Shown in pieces: positions 24,184 through 33,897 of a stretch of 44,602 nucleotides of DNA. Made by a program: the position numbers and the translations under genes. The stretch is from Tepidicella xavieri (GTDB taxonomy: Bacteria; Pseudomonadota; Gammaproteobacteria; Burkholderiales; Burkholderiaceae_C): assembly GCF_004363315.1 (NCBI RefSeq), contig NZ_SNYL01000020.1, positions 1 through 44,602 on the forward strand, given 5' to 3'. The stretch's first letter is position 1. Each line of letters begins with the position of its first letter. Below the pieces are notes generated by a model. That model worked only from the letters and a program-made list of their open reading frames with translations. It made no database searches and had not been told where the DNA came from.

Positions 24184-24532
24184 AGACCAGCCAGGCGCCG
24201 GCCCAGACACCCACCGCATTGGCCAGCAGGTCCCAGGCGTCGGCATGGCGCCAGCCGGTCGCGCCCTGGGCGATTTCGATCCCTGCGCCCAAAAGCAACA
24301 GACCCGCCAGCACGGTGCGCACGCGGCGCGGATGGGCCCACAGCCCCAGCACCGTGAGCAGGGCAAAGCCCACGGCGTGTTGCGCCTTGTCCCACAGGCG
24401 AAAGGCCGCTTCGGGCAGGTGCTGGGGCGGCAGCAGCGACAGCACCACCACCGCCGTCAGCGCAGCCCAGAACACCAGCCCGCGCATCCAGCGCGGCACT
24501 GCGGCCGCCCAACCTCGGATTGCTGCGCCCAT
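24152..24532 (-). CDS. VanZ-like membrane protein
   Basis: This 126-residue protein has three to four membrane helices and VanZ-like features: [32 protein letters not shown] and [26 protein letters not shown], the last being a strong family mark. The function of most VanZ-like proteins is unknown. The start ATG lies 6 bp after the gshB stop, so it is the third gene of a gshA-gshB-vanZ unit. Its 3' end overlaps the emrE-like gene convergently. A start at 24487 is also possible, since no Shine-Dalgarno precedes 24532. Confidence 0.85.
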   Translation of the reverse strand: MGAAIRGWAAAVPRWMRGLVFWAALTAVVVLSLLPPQHLPEAAFRLWDKAQHAVGFALLTVLGLWAHPRRVRTVLAGLLLLGAGIEIAQGATGWRHADAWDLLANAVGVWAGAWLVFSVRRSWKTG

Positions 24533-24538
24533 GGGAGG

Positions 24539-25498
24539 TCAGCCCGCCAACAGGGCGCGCTCCAGCGCATCCACGAACATGGCGGCCACGTCAAAGCCCG
24601 TCTGCTGCTGGATCTCCTGAAAGCAGGTGGGGCTGGTGACGTTGATCTCGGTGACCTTGTCGCCGATCACGTCGAGGCCCACCAGCAGCAGCCCGCGCGC
24701 GGCCAACTGGGGCGCCAGCGCCCGGGCAATGGCCCAATCGCTGTCGCTCAGGGGCTGGGCCACCCCTTTGCCGCCAGCGGCCAGGTTGCCCCGCACCTCC
24801 GACCCCTGGGGAATGCGGGCCAGGCAGAAGGGGGCGGCTTGGCCACCGATCAGCAGCAGGCGTTTGTCGCCAGCGGCAATGGCGGGCAGGAAGCGCTGCA
24901 CCATCACGCTGGTGCGCCCACCGTGGTTCAACGTCTCGACGATCGCGCCCAGGTTCATGCCGTCGGGCCCGACGCGGAAAATGCCCATCCCGCCCATGCC
25001 ATCGAGCGGCTTGAGGATGATGTCGCGGTGCTCGGCGTGGAACTGGCGGATGGCCTCGGGCGAGCGCGTCACCAGCGTGGGCGGTGCGAATGCGCCAAAC
25101 TCCATCAGGGCCAGTTTTTCCGGGTGGTCGCGCAGGGCGCGTGGGCGGTTGAACACGCGGGCGCCCTCGCGCTCGGCCTGTTCCAGCAGGTGGGTGGCGT
25201 AGAAGTACTCGCTGTCGAACGGCGGGTCTTTGCGCATGAGCACCGCGTCGAAGTCCTTCAGCGCCTCGCGGCCCTGTCGGGTCACGCGGAACCAGTCGGC
25301 GGCGTCGCCCGTGAGCGCCAGATGCCGCACCAGCGCCGTGACGGGCTCCCCGCTTTGCCACTGCAAATGCGAGGGCTCGCAGGCGGCCACGGCGTGCCCG
25401 CGGCGCTGCAGTTCGCGCATCATGGCATAGGTGCTGTCTTTATGAGTCTTGAAGGTGGCCAACGGATCGGCCACGAACAGGATGCGCCTCGCCGTCAT
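24539..25498 (-). CDS. gshB: Glutathione synthetase
   Basis: This 319-residue ATP-grasp enzyme joins gamma-glutamylcysteine and glycine. The N-terminal domain has RRILFVADPLATFKTHKDSTYAMMREL and MRKDPPFDSEYFYATHLLE. The ATP-grasp part shows ILKPLDGMGGMGIFRV, PQGSEVRGNLAAGGKGVAQPLS and VGLDVIGDKVTEINVTSPTC. All family blocks are present at the usual length. The start overlaps the gshA stop by 4 bp (ATGA), so the two glutathione genes are translationally coupled. Confidence 0.97.
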   Translation of the reverse strand: MTARRILFVADPLATFKTHKDSTYAMMRELQRRGHAVAACEPSHLQWQSGEPVTALVRHLALTGDAADWFRVTRQGREALKDFDAVLMRKDPPFDSEYFYATHLLEQAEREGARVFNRPRALRDHPEKLALMEFGAFAPPTLVTRSPEAIRQFHAEHRDIILKPLDGMGGMGIFRVGPDGMNLGAIVETLNHGGRTSVMVQRFLPAIAAGDKRLLLIGGQAAPFCLARIPQGSEVRGNLAAGGKGVAQPLSDSDWAIARALAPQLAARGLLLVGLDVIGDKVTEINVTSPTCFQEIQQQTGFDVAAMFVDALERALLAG

Positions 25499-26790
25499 TC
25501 GTACTCCTCGGCGTTCGGATCGGTGGCTTCCAGCTCGTAGCTGGCCGCCAGCATCGCCAGCCGGCCGATCACCCCATACATGTAGAAGCGATTGGGCACG
25601 CTGGCGCCGGGTTTCTGCCCGGGCTGGGGCTGCTGGGCACTCTTCTCGAACGCCAGCGGCACGAAGCTCGCTCCAGGGGCGTTGAGGTTTTCGTCCACGC
25701 CGCGGTCTGCATGCACGCGGTAGAAACCGCCCACCACGTAGCGGTCCATCATGTAGACGACCGGCTCGGCCACGGCGTCGTTGATGCGCTCGTGGGTCAG
25801 CACGCCTTCCTGGATGATGACGTCGGAGACCTGCTGGCCGTCCTTGATGACGTTCATCTTGTTCTTGGTCTTGCGGTTGAGCGCCTCAAGCTCCTTGGCA
25901 TCGCGCACCGTCATGATGCCCATGCCGTAGGTGCCGTTGTCGGCCTTGACCACCACGAACGGCTTTTCGTTGATGCCGTACTCCTTGTACTTCTTCTTGA
26001 TGCGGGCGAGCAAGGCATCGACGTTGGTCTGCAGGCACTCCATGCCGGTGCCTTCGGCAAAGTTCACTTCCCCGCAGTGGTTGAACATCGGGTTGATCAG
26101 CCACGGGTCCATGCCCAGCAGCTTGCCAAAGCGCTTGGCCACCTCTTCGTAGGCCTTGAAGTGGTTGCTCTTCTTGCGCATGTGCCAGCCGGCGTGCAGC
26201 GGCGGCAAAAGGTATTGCTCGTGCAAGTCCTCCAGAATGCCGGGCACGCCGGCGCTGAGGTCGTTGTTGAGCAAAATGGTGCAGGGATCGAAGTGCTTGA
26301 GGCCCAGACGGCGCTTGTCGCGAATCAGCGGCTCCAGCGTCACCTGCTCGCCGTTGGGCAGGTCGAAGGTGGTGGGTGCCTTGATCTCGGGGTTGAGCGA
26401 GCCCAGGCGCACGTTGAGCCCGGCCTGGTAGAAGATCTTCTGCAATTGCGCCACGTTCATCAGGTAGAACATGTTGCGCGTGTGGTTCTCGGGCACCAGC
26501 AGCAGGTTCTTGGCCTCGGGGCAGATTTTCTCGATCGCGGCCATGGCCGCCTGCACCGCCAGCGGCAGCATCTCGGGCGTGAGGTTGTTCCAGCCGCCGG
26601 GGTAGAGGTTGGTGTCCACCGGCGCGAGCTTGAAGCCGGCATTGCGGATGTCCACCGAGCTGTAAAACGGCGGGGTGTGCTCCATCCACTCCAGCCGGAA
26701 CCAGCGTTCGATGACGGGCGTGGATTCGAGGATGCGCTGTTCGAGTTCGTTGATCGGGCCGGTGAGGGCCGTGACGAGATGGGGAACCAT
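25495..26790 (-). CDS. gshA: Glutamate-cysteine ligase, proteobacterial type
   Basis: This 431-residue enzyme makes gamma-glutamylcysteine, the first step to glutathione. It belongs to the GshA family found in betaproteobacteria and relatives, which differs from the E. coli enzyme. Family stretches include FYSSVDIRNAGFKLAPVDTNLYPGGWNNL, LLVPENHTRNMFYL, LLNNDLSAGVPGIL, FVVVKADNGTYGMGIMTV and VYMMDRYVVGGFYRVH. GGAGGG is 6 nt before the ATG, and a TACAAT -10 box (26830-26835, minus strand) gives an ordinary leader of about 33 nt. It is divergent from the MFS pseudogene. Confidence 0.97.
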   Translation of the reverse strand: MVPHLVTALTGPINELEQRILESTPVIERWFRLEWMEHTPPFYSSVDIRNAGFKLAPVDTNLYPGGWNNLTPEMLPLAVQAAMAAIEKICPEAKNLLLVPENHTRNMFYLMNVAQLQKIFYQAGLNVRLGSLNPEIKAPTTFDLPNGEQVTLEPLIRDKRRLGLKHFDPCTILLNNDLSAGVPGILEDLHEQYLLPPLHAGWHMRKKSNHFKAYEEVAKRFGKLLGMDPWLINPMFNHCGEVNFAEGTGMECLQTNVDALLARIKKKYKEYGINEKPFVVVKADNGTYGMGIMTVRDAKELEALNRKTKNKMNVIKDGQQVSDVIIQEGVLTHERINDAVAEPVVYMMDRYVVGGFYRVHADRGVDENLNAPGASFVPLAFEKSAQQPQPGQKPGASVPNRFYMYGVIGRLAMLAASYELEATDPNAEEYE

Positions 26791-26924
26791 GCAGGGCCCT
26801 CCGCGGATTGGCTGTTGACAGATGACGGATTGTAGAGAGTGGGGATCAAGGCCGCGTTTCCAAGGGCTGGGCGCATGGGCTGGCGACAGACAGGCTTGGC
26901 GTATTCGTATATAAACACGCCGTT

Positions 26925-28104
26925 ATGAACAAAAACCTCTGGCTGCTGGCTGGCGCGCAAGGCCTGTTTCTCACCAACAACGTGGTGTTCATCGCCATCA
27001 ATGGCCTGGTGGGCCTGAGCCTGGCCCCTTTTGGCTGGATGGCCACGCTACCGGTGATGGGCTATGTGGTGGGCGGGGCGCTGTCCACCGGGCTGGTGGC
27101 CCGCAGCCAGCGGCGCTGGGGGCGGCAGGTGGCGTTCCAGATCGGTCTGGTGGTGGCTTTCGTGTCGGCCTTGCTGTGCGCGGCCGCGCTGTACCTGGGC
27201 AGCTTCTGGCTGCTGGTGCTGGCCACGGTGGTGGCGGGCTACTACAGCGCCAATGGGCAGATCTACCGCTTCGCCGCAGGCGAACTGGCGGCCCCGGCGT
27301 TTCGGGAAAAGGCCGTTTCTCTGGTGCTGGCGGGCGGGCTGATCGGGGCCATCATCGGCCCGAATCTGGCCAACCACACCCGTGACTGGCTGGGCAAGCC
27401 CTTCCTGGGCGCTTACCTGGCGCTGGCCGTGGTGGCGGTGCTCTCGATGGTGCTGATGGCCGGCATCCGCTTCCCCCAGGAGGCCCCCCAAGAAACCCGG
27501 CGCGGCCAGTGGCCGCCCGCTGGCCGAGATCATGCGCCAGCCGGTGTTCATCGTGGCCACCCTGGGGGCGGCGCTGGGCTACGGGGTGATGAACCTGCTG
27601 ATGGCCGCCACGCCGCTGGCGATGCAGGTGTGTGGCCTGCCCTTTTCCGACGCTGCCCTGGTGCTGGAATGGCACGTCATCGGCATGTTCGCGCCGGGGT
27701 TTTTCACCGGGCACTTGATCAAGCGCTTCGGGGTGCTGCCCATCATGGGCGTGGGTGTGCTGCTCAACGCCGCCTGCATCGGCATCGCCCTGTCGGGGCA
27801 GGACCTGCACCAGTTCCTGATCGCCCTGTTTCTGCTGGGGGTGGGGTGGAATTTTCTGTTCACCGGCAGCACGACGCTGGCGATGGAAGCCTATCGCCCC
27901 GAGGAAAAGGACAAGGCCCAGGCCGCCATCAATTTCTGGGTGTTCGCCACCATGGCCCTGACCTCCTTTGCCTCGGGCGCCTTGGTCACCACCCAGGGCT
28001 GGGCCTGGCTGAACATGGGTTCTCTGGTGCCGGTGGGCCTGCTGGGGGTGTCGCTGCTGTGGCTGGCGGCCAAGCGGCGGGCGCAAGCCGGGGCAGCGGC
28101 ATGA
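26925..28104 (+). pseudogene. MFS transporter interrupted by a frameshift at a C6 run
   Basis: Two reading frames together make one MFS protein of about 392 residues. The first frame (from ATG 26925) gives six helices up to IRFPQEAPQ. The second frame, which continues with ASGRPLAEIMRQPVFIVATLG and six more helices, is offset by one base and ends at the TGA at 28104. Removing one C from the CCCCCC run at 27484-27489 joins them without loss as EAPKKPGAASGRPLAEIM. The first frame otherwise runs on to 28160 as nonsense. This is either a sequencing or assembly error or a true inactivating (or phase-variable) mutation. Substrate unknown. Confidence 0.85.
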
Positions 28105-28129
28105 GGGCGGCCATCCGCCCGCCACTGGG

Positions 28130-30250
28130 CTACAGCGGCTGGGGCCGGCCGAAGTGGTAGCCCTGGAACAGCCGGCAGCCCATCGCCCGCAATACCTCGA
28201 ACTGCTGCGGCGTCTCCACCCCTTCGGCCACCACGTCCAGATCCAGGCTTTGGGCAAGCTGCAGAATGGTCCTGGCGATGGCCGCGTCGTTGGGGTCGTC
28301 CAGCACGTCGCGCACGAATGAACGGTCGATCTTGAGCTGCGCCAGTGGCAAGCGCTTGAGATAGGCCAGTGACGAATAGCCCGTGCCGAAGTCGTCGAGC
28401 GCAAACTGCACGCCCAGGGCAGCGAGCGCCTCCATCTTGCCGATGGTGTCTTCCACGTCATGCAGCAACTGGCTTTCGGTGAGTTCCAGCTTCAGGCGCC
28501 GGGGGTCGGCACCGCTGTGCGTGAGCACGGCCCGCACCTGAGCGACGAAATCGGGCTGGCGCAGTTGCCGGGCACTGAGGTTGACCGACAGGGTCCAGTG
28601 GCAGCGCTGCGGGTCTTGGCGCCAGGCCACGAGCCGGGCGCAAGCTTGCTCCAGCACCCACTGGCCCAGCGCCAGGATGTGGCCAGACTCCTCGGCCAAA
28701 GGAATGAACTGCACGGGCGAGACGGGCCCGCGGGTCGGGTGCTGCCAGCGCAGCAGCGCCTCCATCCCCTGCACCTGGCCTTGCGCATCGACGATCGGCT
28801 GGCCATGCAGCAGGAAGTCGCCGTCGCGCAGGCTCTGCCGCATCTCGCGCTGCAGCGCCGCGCGTTGCAGCGCCCGCTCCTGCAAGGCCGGATCGAAAAA
28901 GCGCACGGCGTTGCGCCCGGCGGCTTTGGACTCGTACATCGCCAAATCGGCCCGCCGCAAGATGTCCTCCATCCGCTCCTCGCCCCCGTCAAACAGCGCA
29001 ATGCCGATGCTGGGGGTGGCTTGCACTTCGTTGCTCTCCACCACCAGCGGCTGCTCCAGGGCCGCGCGGATTTTCTCGGCCACGTCCTGCGCCACGGCTG
29101 CGGCCTGCTCGCGCTCGTGCGCCAAATCTTGCAGAAGAACGATGAACTCGTCGCCCCCGAGCCGGCCGATGATGTCGGATGCGCGCAGCGCCACTTGCAA
29201 GCGGCGCGCCGTCGCGCGCAACACGGCGTCTCCAGCAGAGTGACCGTAGGCGTCGTTGATGTCTTTGAAATTGTCGAGGTCGATGAAGCACAAGGCGGCC
29301 CAGGTCCCGGCGCGGCGGGCAGCCGACTGCACCTGCTGCAGCCGGTCCTGGAAAGCGCTGCGGTTGTACAGGCCGGTCAGACTGTCGTAGAAAGCGAGCC
29401 GGTGCACCTCGGCCTCGGCCTGCTTGCGCAGGGTGATGTCGCGCCCCACGCCCCGGTAGCCCAGCAGGCGGCCCTGCGCGTCGAGCATGGGCATGCCGCT
29501 GAGCGAAAACCAGGCCGTACGGCCATCGGGCAGGGCACGTTGCACCTCCCAGCGCCGAAACACCTTGCGCTGCGCCACGGCCTGCCGCAGCGGCGCCCAA
29601 TCATCGAGACGAGGCAGATTCAGACTGGGCAAGTCCCAAGGACGATGCCCCAGAGACTGCTCTGCCAACAGGTTGTTTTCACGCACCTGCCGCCCCTCGA
29701 ACCGGGTGTAGCGGCACTCGGCATCCCACTCCCAGTACCAGTCGGCCGACAATTCGGTCAGGCTGCGGAAACGCTCCTCGCTCTCGCGCAAAGCCGCCAA
29801 CGCCTGGGCGTGCTTGGTGATGTCGGTGTAGGTGCGCACCCAGCCACCGCCCGGCAGGGCCATGGTCGCGCCTTGCAAGGTGCGCCCGCTGGCGCTCGTG
29901 TAAGAGTAGACGTGGGGCTCGGCCGTCTGCTGTACGCGGCGCAGGTGGTGCCAAACCCGTTCGAGCAGATGGTCGAGATCGCCACGCAAATCGCCGCAGG
30001 CGTGTTGGTGGCGGACCACATCGTCGATCCGCGGGCGCTCGGCCAAAAAGGCTTCCGGCAGTTCCAGCAGAGCCAGGGCCGTGAGGTTGTAACCAATGAC
30101 ATGGCCATCGGCATCGAGCACGATGAAACCATGCCGGAGCTGATCCAGCAATTCGGCGACCGACAGCCGGCCGCTGCGCGCCACCTCATCGGCCGCTTCA
30201 AGGGCGGCCGATGATCCCGGCAAAGTCGCAGAAAACGGTGAGTCGCTCAC
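28130..30250 (-). CDS. PAS-GGDEF-EAL cyclic-di-GMP turnover protein
   Basis: This is a 706-residue cytoplasmic signalling protein. Two PAS-like domains (about 30-145 and 155-275) precede a GGDEF domain with an intact RLGGDEF at about 363-369 and an inhibitory-site RASD at 356-359, five residues upstream. An EAL domain follows with EALLR at 497-501, NLSARQL, LELTES, DDFGTGYSSL, KIDRSFV and VAEGVET, all intact. It may therefore both make and degrade c-di-GMP. No membrane segments are seen. I chose GTG 30250 (VSDSPFSATLPGSS) because upstream codons in frame encode Arg-rich non-family sequence; the Shine-Dalgarno is weak. It is convergent with the MFS gene. Confidence 0.9.
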   Translation of the reverse strand: MSDSPFSATLPGSSAALEAADEVARSGRLSVAELLDQLRHGFIVLDADGHVIGYNLTALALLELPEAFLAERPRIDDVVRHQHACGDLRGDLDHLLERVWHHLRRVQQTAEPHVYSYTSASGRTLQGATMALPGGGWVRTYTDITKHAQALAALRESEERFRSLTELSADWYWEWDAECRYTRFEGRQVRENNLLAEQSLGHRPWDLPSLNLPRLDDWAPLRQAVAQRKVFRRWEVQRALPDGRTAWFSLSGMPMLDAQGRLLGYRGVGRDITLRKQAEAEVHRLAFYDSLTGLYNRSAFQDRLQQVQSAARRAGTWAALCFIDLDNFKDINDAYGHSAGDAVLRATARRLQVALRASDIIGRLGGDEFIVLLQDLAHEREQAAAVAQDVAEKIRAALEQPLVVESNEVQATPSIGIALFDGGEERMEDILRRADLAMYESKAAGRNAVRFFDPALQERALQRAALQREMRQSLRDGDFLLHGQPIVDAQGQVQGMEALLRWQHPTRGPVSPVQFIPLAEESGHILALGQWVLEQACARLVAWRQDPQRCHWTLSVNLSARQLRQPDFVAQVRAVLTHSGADPRRLKLELTESQLLHDVEDTIGKMEALAALGVQFALDDFGTGYSSLAYLKRLPLAQLKIDRSFVRDVLDDPNDAAIARTILQLAQSLDLDVVAEGVETPQQFEVLRAMGCRLFQGYHFGRPQPL

Positions 30251-30294
30251 GGCGGGGCCCCAAGGAAGAAACTGCCGCCGCCAGCGGCAGGTCA

Positions 30295-30322
30295 CGAGTC
30301 CGTGGATTCTGACACGGACTCG
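30295..30322. terminator. Perfect 10-bp hairpin between the M20 peptidase and the GGDEF/EAL gene
   Basis: CGAGTCCGTG (30295-30304) and CACGGACTCG (30313-30322) are perfect inverted repeats with an 8-nt loop, 64 bp past the M20 stop and 45 bp before the GGDEF/EAL start on the minus strand. No T-run follows, so termination is uncertain; it could be a regulatory hairpin. A separate palindrome GGGTTAACCC lies at 30348-30357 in the same gap. Confidence 0.4.
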
Positions 30323-30385
30323 CTCACCTCTCCCCCTTGGAGTACCGGGGTTAACCCGCAAGCCCCACGCGGAAAGACCTGCCCG

Positions 30386-31882
30386 TCACGGCATGCGGGC
30401 GATCACCTCGGCCACGCTGGCGGTCAGCCGCTGGGCAAACGGCACGTGCAAAAACTCATTGGGGCCATGGGCGTTGCTCTTGGGGCCCAGCACGCCACAG
30501 ACCATCATTTGCGCCTTGGGAAAGCCTTGGCTGAGCAGATTCATCAGGGGAATGGTGCCGCCTTGCCCGATGAAACCACAAGGCGCGCCGAACTGGGCCT
30601 GGCTGGCCGCATGCAGTGCCTGCTCGAACCAAGGCGCCGTCGCCGGGGCGTTCCAGCCGGTGGCCGCGCCTTCGGGCTCAAAAGTCACCTTGGCCTGGTA
30701 GGGGGCATTGTCTTCCAGCAGGGTTTTGAGGTCTTGCACCGCCTGGGCCGCGTCCACCAGCGGCGGCAGCCGCAAGCTGAGCTTGAACGCGGTATAGGGC
30801 CGCAGGACGTTGCCGGCGTTTTGCAACGACGGGAACCCTTCGGCGCCCGTCACGCTCAAGGTGGGACGCCAGGTGCGATTGATCAGCGCCTCGACCGGAT
30901 CGGTGGTGGTGGGCAATGCAAACACGGTGGAGCCACCGCAATCGTGGTGCGCCCACGGAAAGCGCTTGTACACCTCCTCACCCAGAATGGCGGCGGTGGC
31001 CTGCGCCTGGGCCAGACGCTCGGCAGGCACTTCACAATGGAAACTGGCCGGCAGCAAGCGCCCGGTGGCGCTGTCTTCCAGCCGGTCCAGCACCTGGCGC
31101 ATGATGCGAAAGCTGGACGGCACCAGCCCCGAGGCATCGCCCGAATGCACGCCTTCGGTCAGCACCTCGACGCGCAGCACGCCGCTGGCCATGCCGCGCA
31201 GGCTGGTGGTCAGCCACAGTTGATCGTAGTTGCCGGCCCCGCTGTCCAGACAAATCACCAGCCCCACGTCACCCAAGCGTGGGCGCAAGGCATCGACATA
31301 GGGCAGCAGATCGTGGGAGCCGCTTTCTTCGCAGGTTTCGATCAGCCCGACGATGCGCGGATGGGCCACGCCCTGCGCCTTGAGGGCCTCGATGGCGGCG
31401 ATGCTGGCATAGACGGCATAGCCGTCGTCGGCGCCCCCCCGTCCGTAAAGCTTGCCATCGATGAGCTTGGGCGTCCAAGGGCCCAGGTCGCTGCGCCAGC
31501 CGTTGAATTCGGGTTGTTTGTCCAGATGGCCGTACATCAGCACGGTCTGCCCCGAGGCCGGCGCGGGGGTGCCATCGCGGCCCGCGCTGGCTGGCAGCTC
31601 GAAAAAGAGCACCGGCGTGCGCGGCTGTCCGTCAGGGGTGTTCAAGCGCACCACTTCCAGCCGCAAACCCTCGACCTTTTGCGCCTGGACCCAATCGGCG
31701 GCCTGCCGCAAAACCGTCTCCAGATGGCCATGCGCGGCCCAGTCGGCATCGAAAGCGGGGGACTTGGCCGGCACTTCGATATAGCGGTGCAGCGCGGGCA
31801 GGATGCGCTCCTGCCAGCGCTGGGTCACCAGGGCGGCGGTGCGGCGGGCGTCGAGCACGGTATCGGGCAGGCGGGCGTTCAT
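30386..31882 (-). CDS. M20-family metallopeptidase
   Basis: This 498-residue dinuclear zinc peptidase is of the M20/M28-like amidohydrolase group. Metal-site motifs are visible: YGHLDKQP (His119, Asp121), GRGGADDGYA (Asp152/153), IETCEESGS (Glu185/186) and SNAHGPNEFLH near the C-terminus. Two-domain architecture is suggested by the VHSGDASGLVPSSFRI dimerisation-domain segment. It probably acts as a cytosolic di- or oligopeptidase; no signal peptide is present. The start at 31882 lies 18 bp after the chemoreceptor stop, so it may share the chemotaxis transcript. Confidence 0.9.
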   Translation of the reverse strand: MNARLPDTVLDARRTAALVTQRWQERILPALHRYIEVPAKSPAFDADWAAHGHLETVLRQAADWVQAQKVEGLRLEVVRLNTPDGQPRTPVLFFELPASAGRDGTPAPASGQTVLMYGHLDKQPEFNGWRSDLGPWTPKLIDGKLYGRGGADDGYAVYASIAAIEALKAQGVAHPRIVGLIETCEESGSHDLLPYVDALRPRLGDVGLVICLDSGAGNYDQLWLTTSLRGMASGVLRVEVLTEGVHSGDASGLVPSSFRIMRQVLDRLEDSATGRLLPASFHCEVPAERLAQAQATAAILGEEVYKRFPWAHHDCGGSTVFALPTTTDPVEALINRTWRPTLSVTGAEGFPSLQNAGNVLRPYTAFKLSLRLPPLVDAAQAVQDLKTLLEDNAPYQAKVTFEPEGAATGWNAPATAPWFEQALHAASQAQFGAPCGFIGQGGTIPLMNLLSQGFPKAQMMVCGVLGPKSNAHGPNEFLHVPFAQRLTASVAEVIARMP

Positions 31883-31900
31883 GGCATTCTCCGGAAACGG

Positions 31901-33844
31901 TCAAAAGCTTTCCCACTCGCCTTCGGCAGCGGCGCCCGGCTTGGCGGCAGGCGCCGGCGCAGCGGCTTTGGGCAGCGCCTTCGCCGCAGCAGGGGCGGCT
32001 GGCGTGGCCGCAGGCGCGGCAACGGGCTTGGCCGACGCGGCCGGCTTGCCCGCAGCAGCAGGGGCGGGGGCAGCGATGGCGGGGGCCTGGGCGGCCGCGT
32101 GGGGCTTGGGCGCTGGCAGCTTGTCACCCGCTGGCTTCGGGGCGACTGGCCGGGGGGGCGGGCTGCGCCGCGGGGTGGCGGTCAGCACGCTGTGCCCATC
32201 GCCGGTGCGGAAAGCGGCAATGGCCTGCGCCAGCCGCTCGGCCTGGTCGCGCATGCTCTGGGCGGCGGCGGCACTTTCTTCCACCAGGGCGGCGTTTTGC
32301 TGCGTCATCTGGTCCAACTGGGTCACGGCGACGTTGACCTGGGCAATGCCGTCGCTTTGCTCGGCCGCAGCGGCGGAGATTTCCCCCACGATGTCCGTGA
32401 CGCGCTGCACGCTGGAGACGATCTCGTTCATGGTGGTGCCGGCATCCTGCACCAGCCGGCTGCCGTCCTGCACCTTCTCCACGCTGGCGCTGATGAGGTC
32501 TTTGATCTCCTTGGCGGCCTGGGCACTGCGCTGCGCCAGCGTGCGCACCTCGCCAGCCACCACGGCAAAGCCGCGCCCCTGCTCGCCCGCCCGGGCGGCC
32601 TCCACCGCGGCATTGAGCGCCAGAATGTTGGTCTGGAACGCAATGCCGTCGATGACCGAGATGATGTCGCTGATGCGCTGGCTGCTCTGGTTGATGTCGT
32701 TCATGGTGTGCACCACCTGGCCGACCACCGAGCCGCCGCGCGATGCCACCTCGGCGGCGCTGGAGGCCAGTTGATTGGCCTGCCGGGCCGCGTCGGCGGT
32801 CTGGCGCACGGTGGCGGTGAGCTGTTCCATGCTGGAGGCGGTTTCCTCCAAGCTGCTGGCCGACTGTTCGGTGCGAGCACTCAAATCCTGATTGCCCATG
32901 GCGATTTCGCTGGCGGCCTGTCCGATTCCGTCGCTGGCCTGCCGGATCTGGCCGATGACGCGCAGCAACGAACGCTGCATCTCATCGAGGGCCTTGAGCA
33001 GTTCGCCGATCTCGTCGCGCCGCCCCACGGCGATGGATCGCGTCAAATCGCCCTGCGCCACCTGGTTGGCCATGTCCACCGCCTCGCGCAGCGGCCGGGT
33101 GATGGAACGGGTCAGCGCCGTGGCCATGACCATGCCCACCAGCAGCGCCGCTGCCGCCAGCGCCAGCACCAGCGTGGTGGCAAATGCCGCTTCTTTTTCG
33201 GCATCCTCAGCCACCCGGGCCGACAAACTGTCCTGGAACTCGACGAACTGGCGCTGTGCAGCCATGTAGGCCTCGGCGGCGGGCAAAAGGCGGGTCTGGG
33301 CAAAGCGCTCGGCTTCGGCCGAGGCCGCCGCGGCAGCCTGAGCCGCCGCGGCCTGCGCCGCGGCTTGCGCCGCTTCGGCATCCTCGCCTTCGGTCGGCTC
33401 CACCGGCGCAGGTACCGCGGCCTGCGGGCGGGCACTGAGCAAGGCAAAGAAATCGCGCCGGGTGTTGATGTACTCGGTGCGCAACTGGGCGATGCGTGCC
33501 AGCATCTCCCGCTCCTGGGGATGGCTGGCGCCCTCCTCCAGGGTTTTCTGCAGGCCATTGATGCGTTCGGTCGTCTGGCTGATCAGTGGAGAGAAATAAC
33601 GCTCCACGGCCGGGTCATTGCCAGAGGTGGCTATCGCCATGACCCGGGTGATGTTGAGCCGCGTGGCGTCGGTCCATTCGCGGGCGGTGGTGGCACGCTG
33701 CTCCTGCTGCCGCACCTCATAGACGTCCTTCAGCAACACCCGAAACTCATACACGGCCAGCCCCACCAGGGCCACCATGAGCACGAACACGCCAGCAAAT
33801 CCCAGTCCGAGCCGGTAACCAATACGAACATTTCCCAAACCCAT
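31901..33844 (-). CDS. Methyl-accepting chemotaxis protein with CheR-docking tail
   Basis: This 647-residue chemoreceptor has a first membrane helix (about 12-33), a four-helix-bundle-like periplasmic sensor, a second membrane helix near 223-245, a HAMP segment and a signalling domain with the hairpin tip [28 protein letters not shown]. Two oddities stand out. A long Ala/Gln/Glu-rich stretch (about 140-180) sits inside the sensor domain, and a roughly 100-residue Ala/Pro/Lys-rich linker ends in EGEWESF, which fits the xWxxF docking pentapeptide for CheR/CheB. GGAGGT before the ATG supports the start. It follows another chemoreceptor gene with a nearly identical signalling region. Confidence 0.93.
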   Translation of the reverse strand: MGLGNVRIGYRLGLGFAGVFVLMVALVGLAVYEFRVLLKDVYEVRQQEQRATTAREWTDATRLNITRVMAIATSGNDPAVERYFSPLISQTTERINGLQKTLEEGASHPQEREMLARIAQLRTEYINTRRDFFALLSARPQAAVPAPVEPTEGEDAEAAQAAAQAAAAQAAAAASAEAERFAQTRLLPAAEAYMAAQRQFVEFQDSLSARVAEDAEKEAAFATTLVLALAAAALLVGMVMATALTRSITRPLREAVDMANQVAQGDLTRSIAVGRRDEIGELLKALDEMQRSLLRVIGQIRQASDGIGQAASEIAMGNQDLSARTEQSASSLEETASSMEQLTATVRQTADAARQANQLASSAAEVASRGGSVVGQVVHTMNDINQSSQRISDIISVIDGIAFQTNILALNAAVEAARAGEQGRGFAVVAGEVRTLAQRSAQAAKEIKDLISASVEKVQDGSRLVQDAGTTMNEIVSSVQRVTDIVGEISAAAAEQSDGIAQVNVAVTQLDQMTQQNAALVEESAAAAQSMRDQAERLAQAIAAFRTGDGHSVLTATPRRSPPPRPVAPKPAGDKLPAPKPHAAAQAPAIAAPAPAAAGKPAASAKPVAAPAATPAAPAAAKALPKAAAPAPAAKPGAAAEGEWESF

Positions 33845-33897
33845 ATGACCTCCTGTCGTTGTCCGCCGGCAGCGCGCAGCTGCGACGGTGTGGGCGC

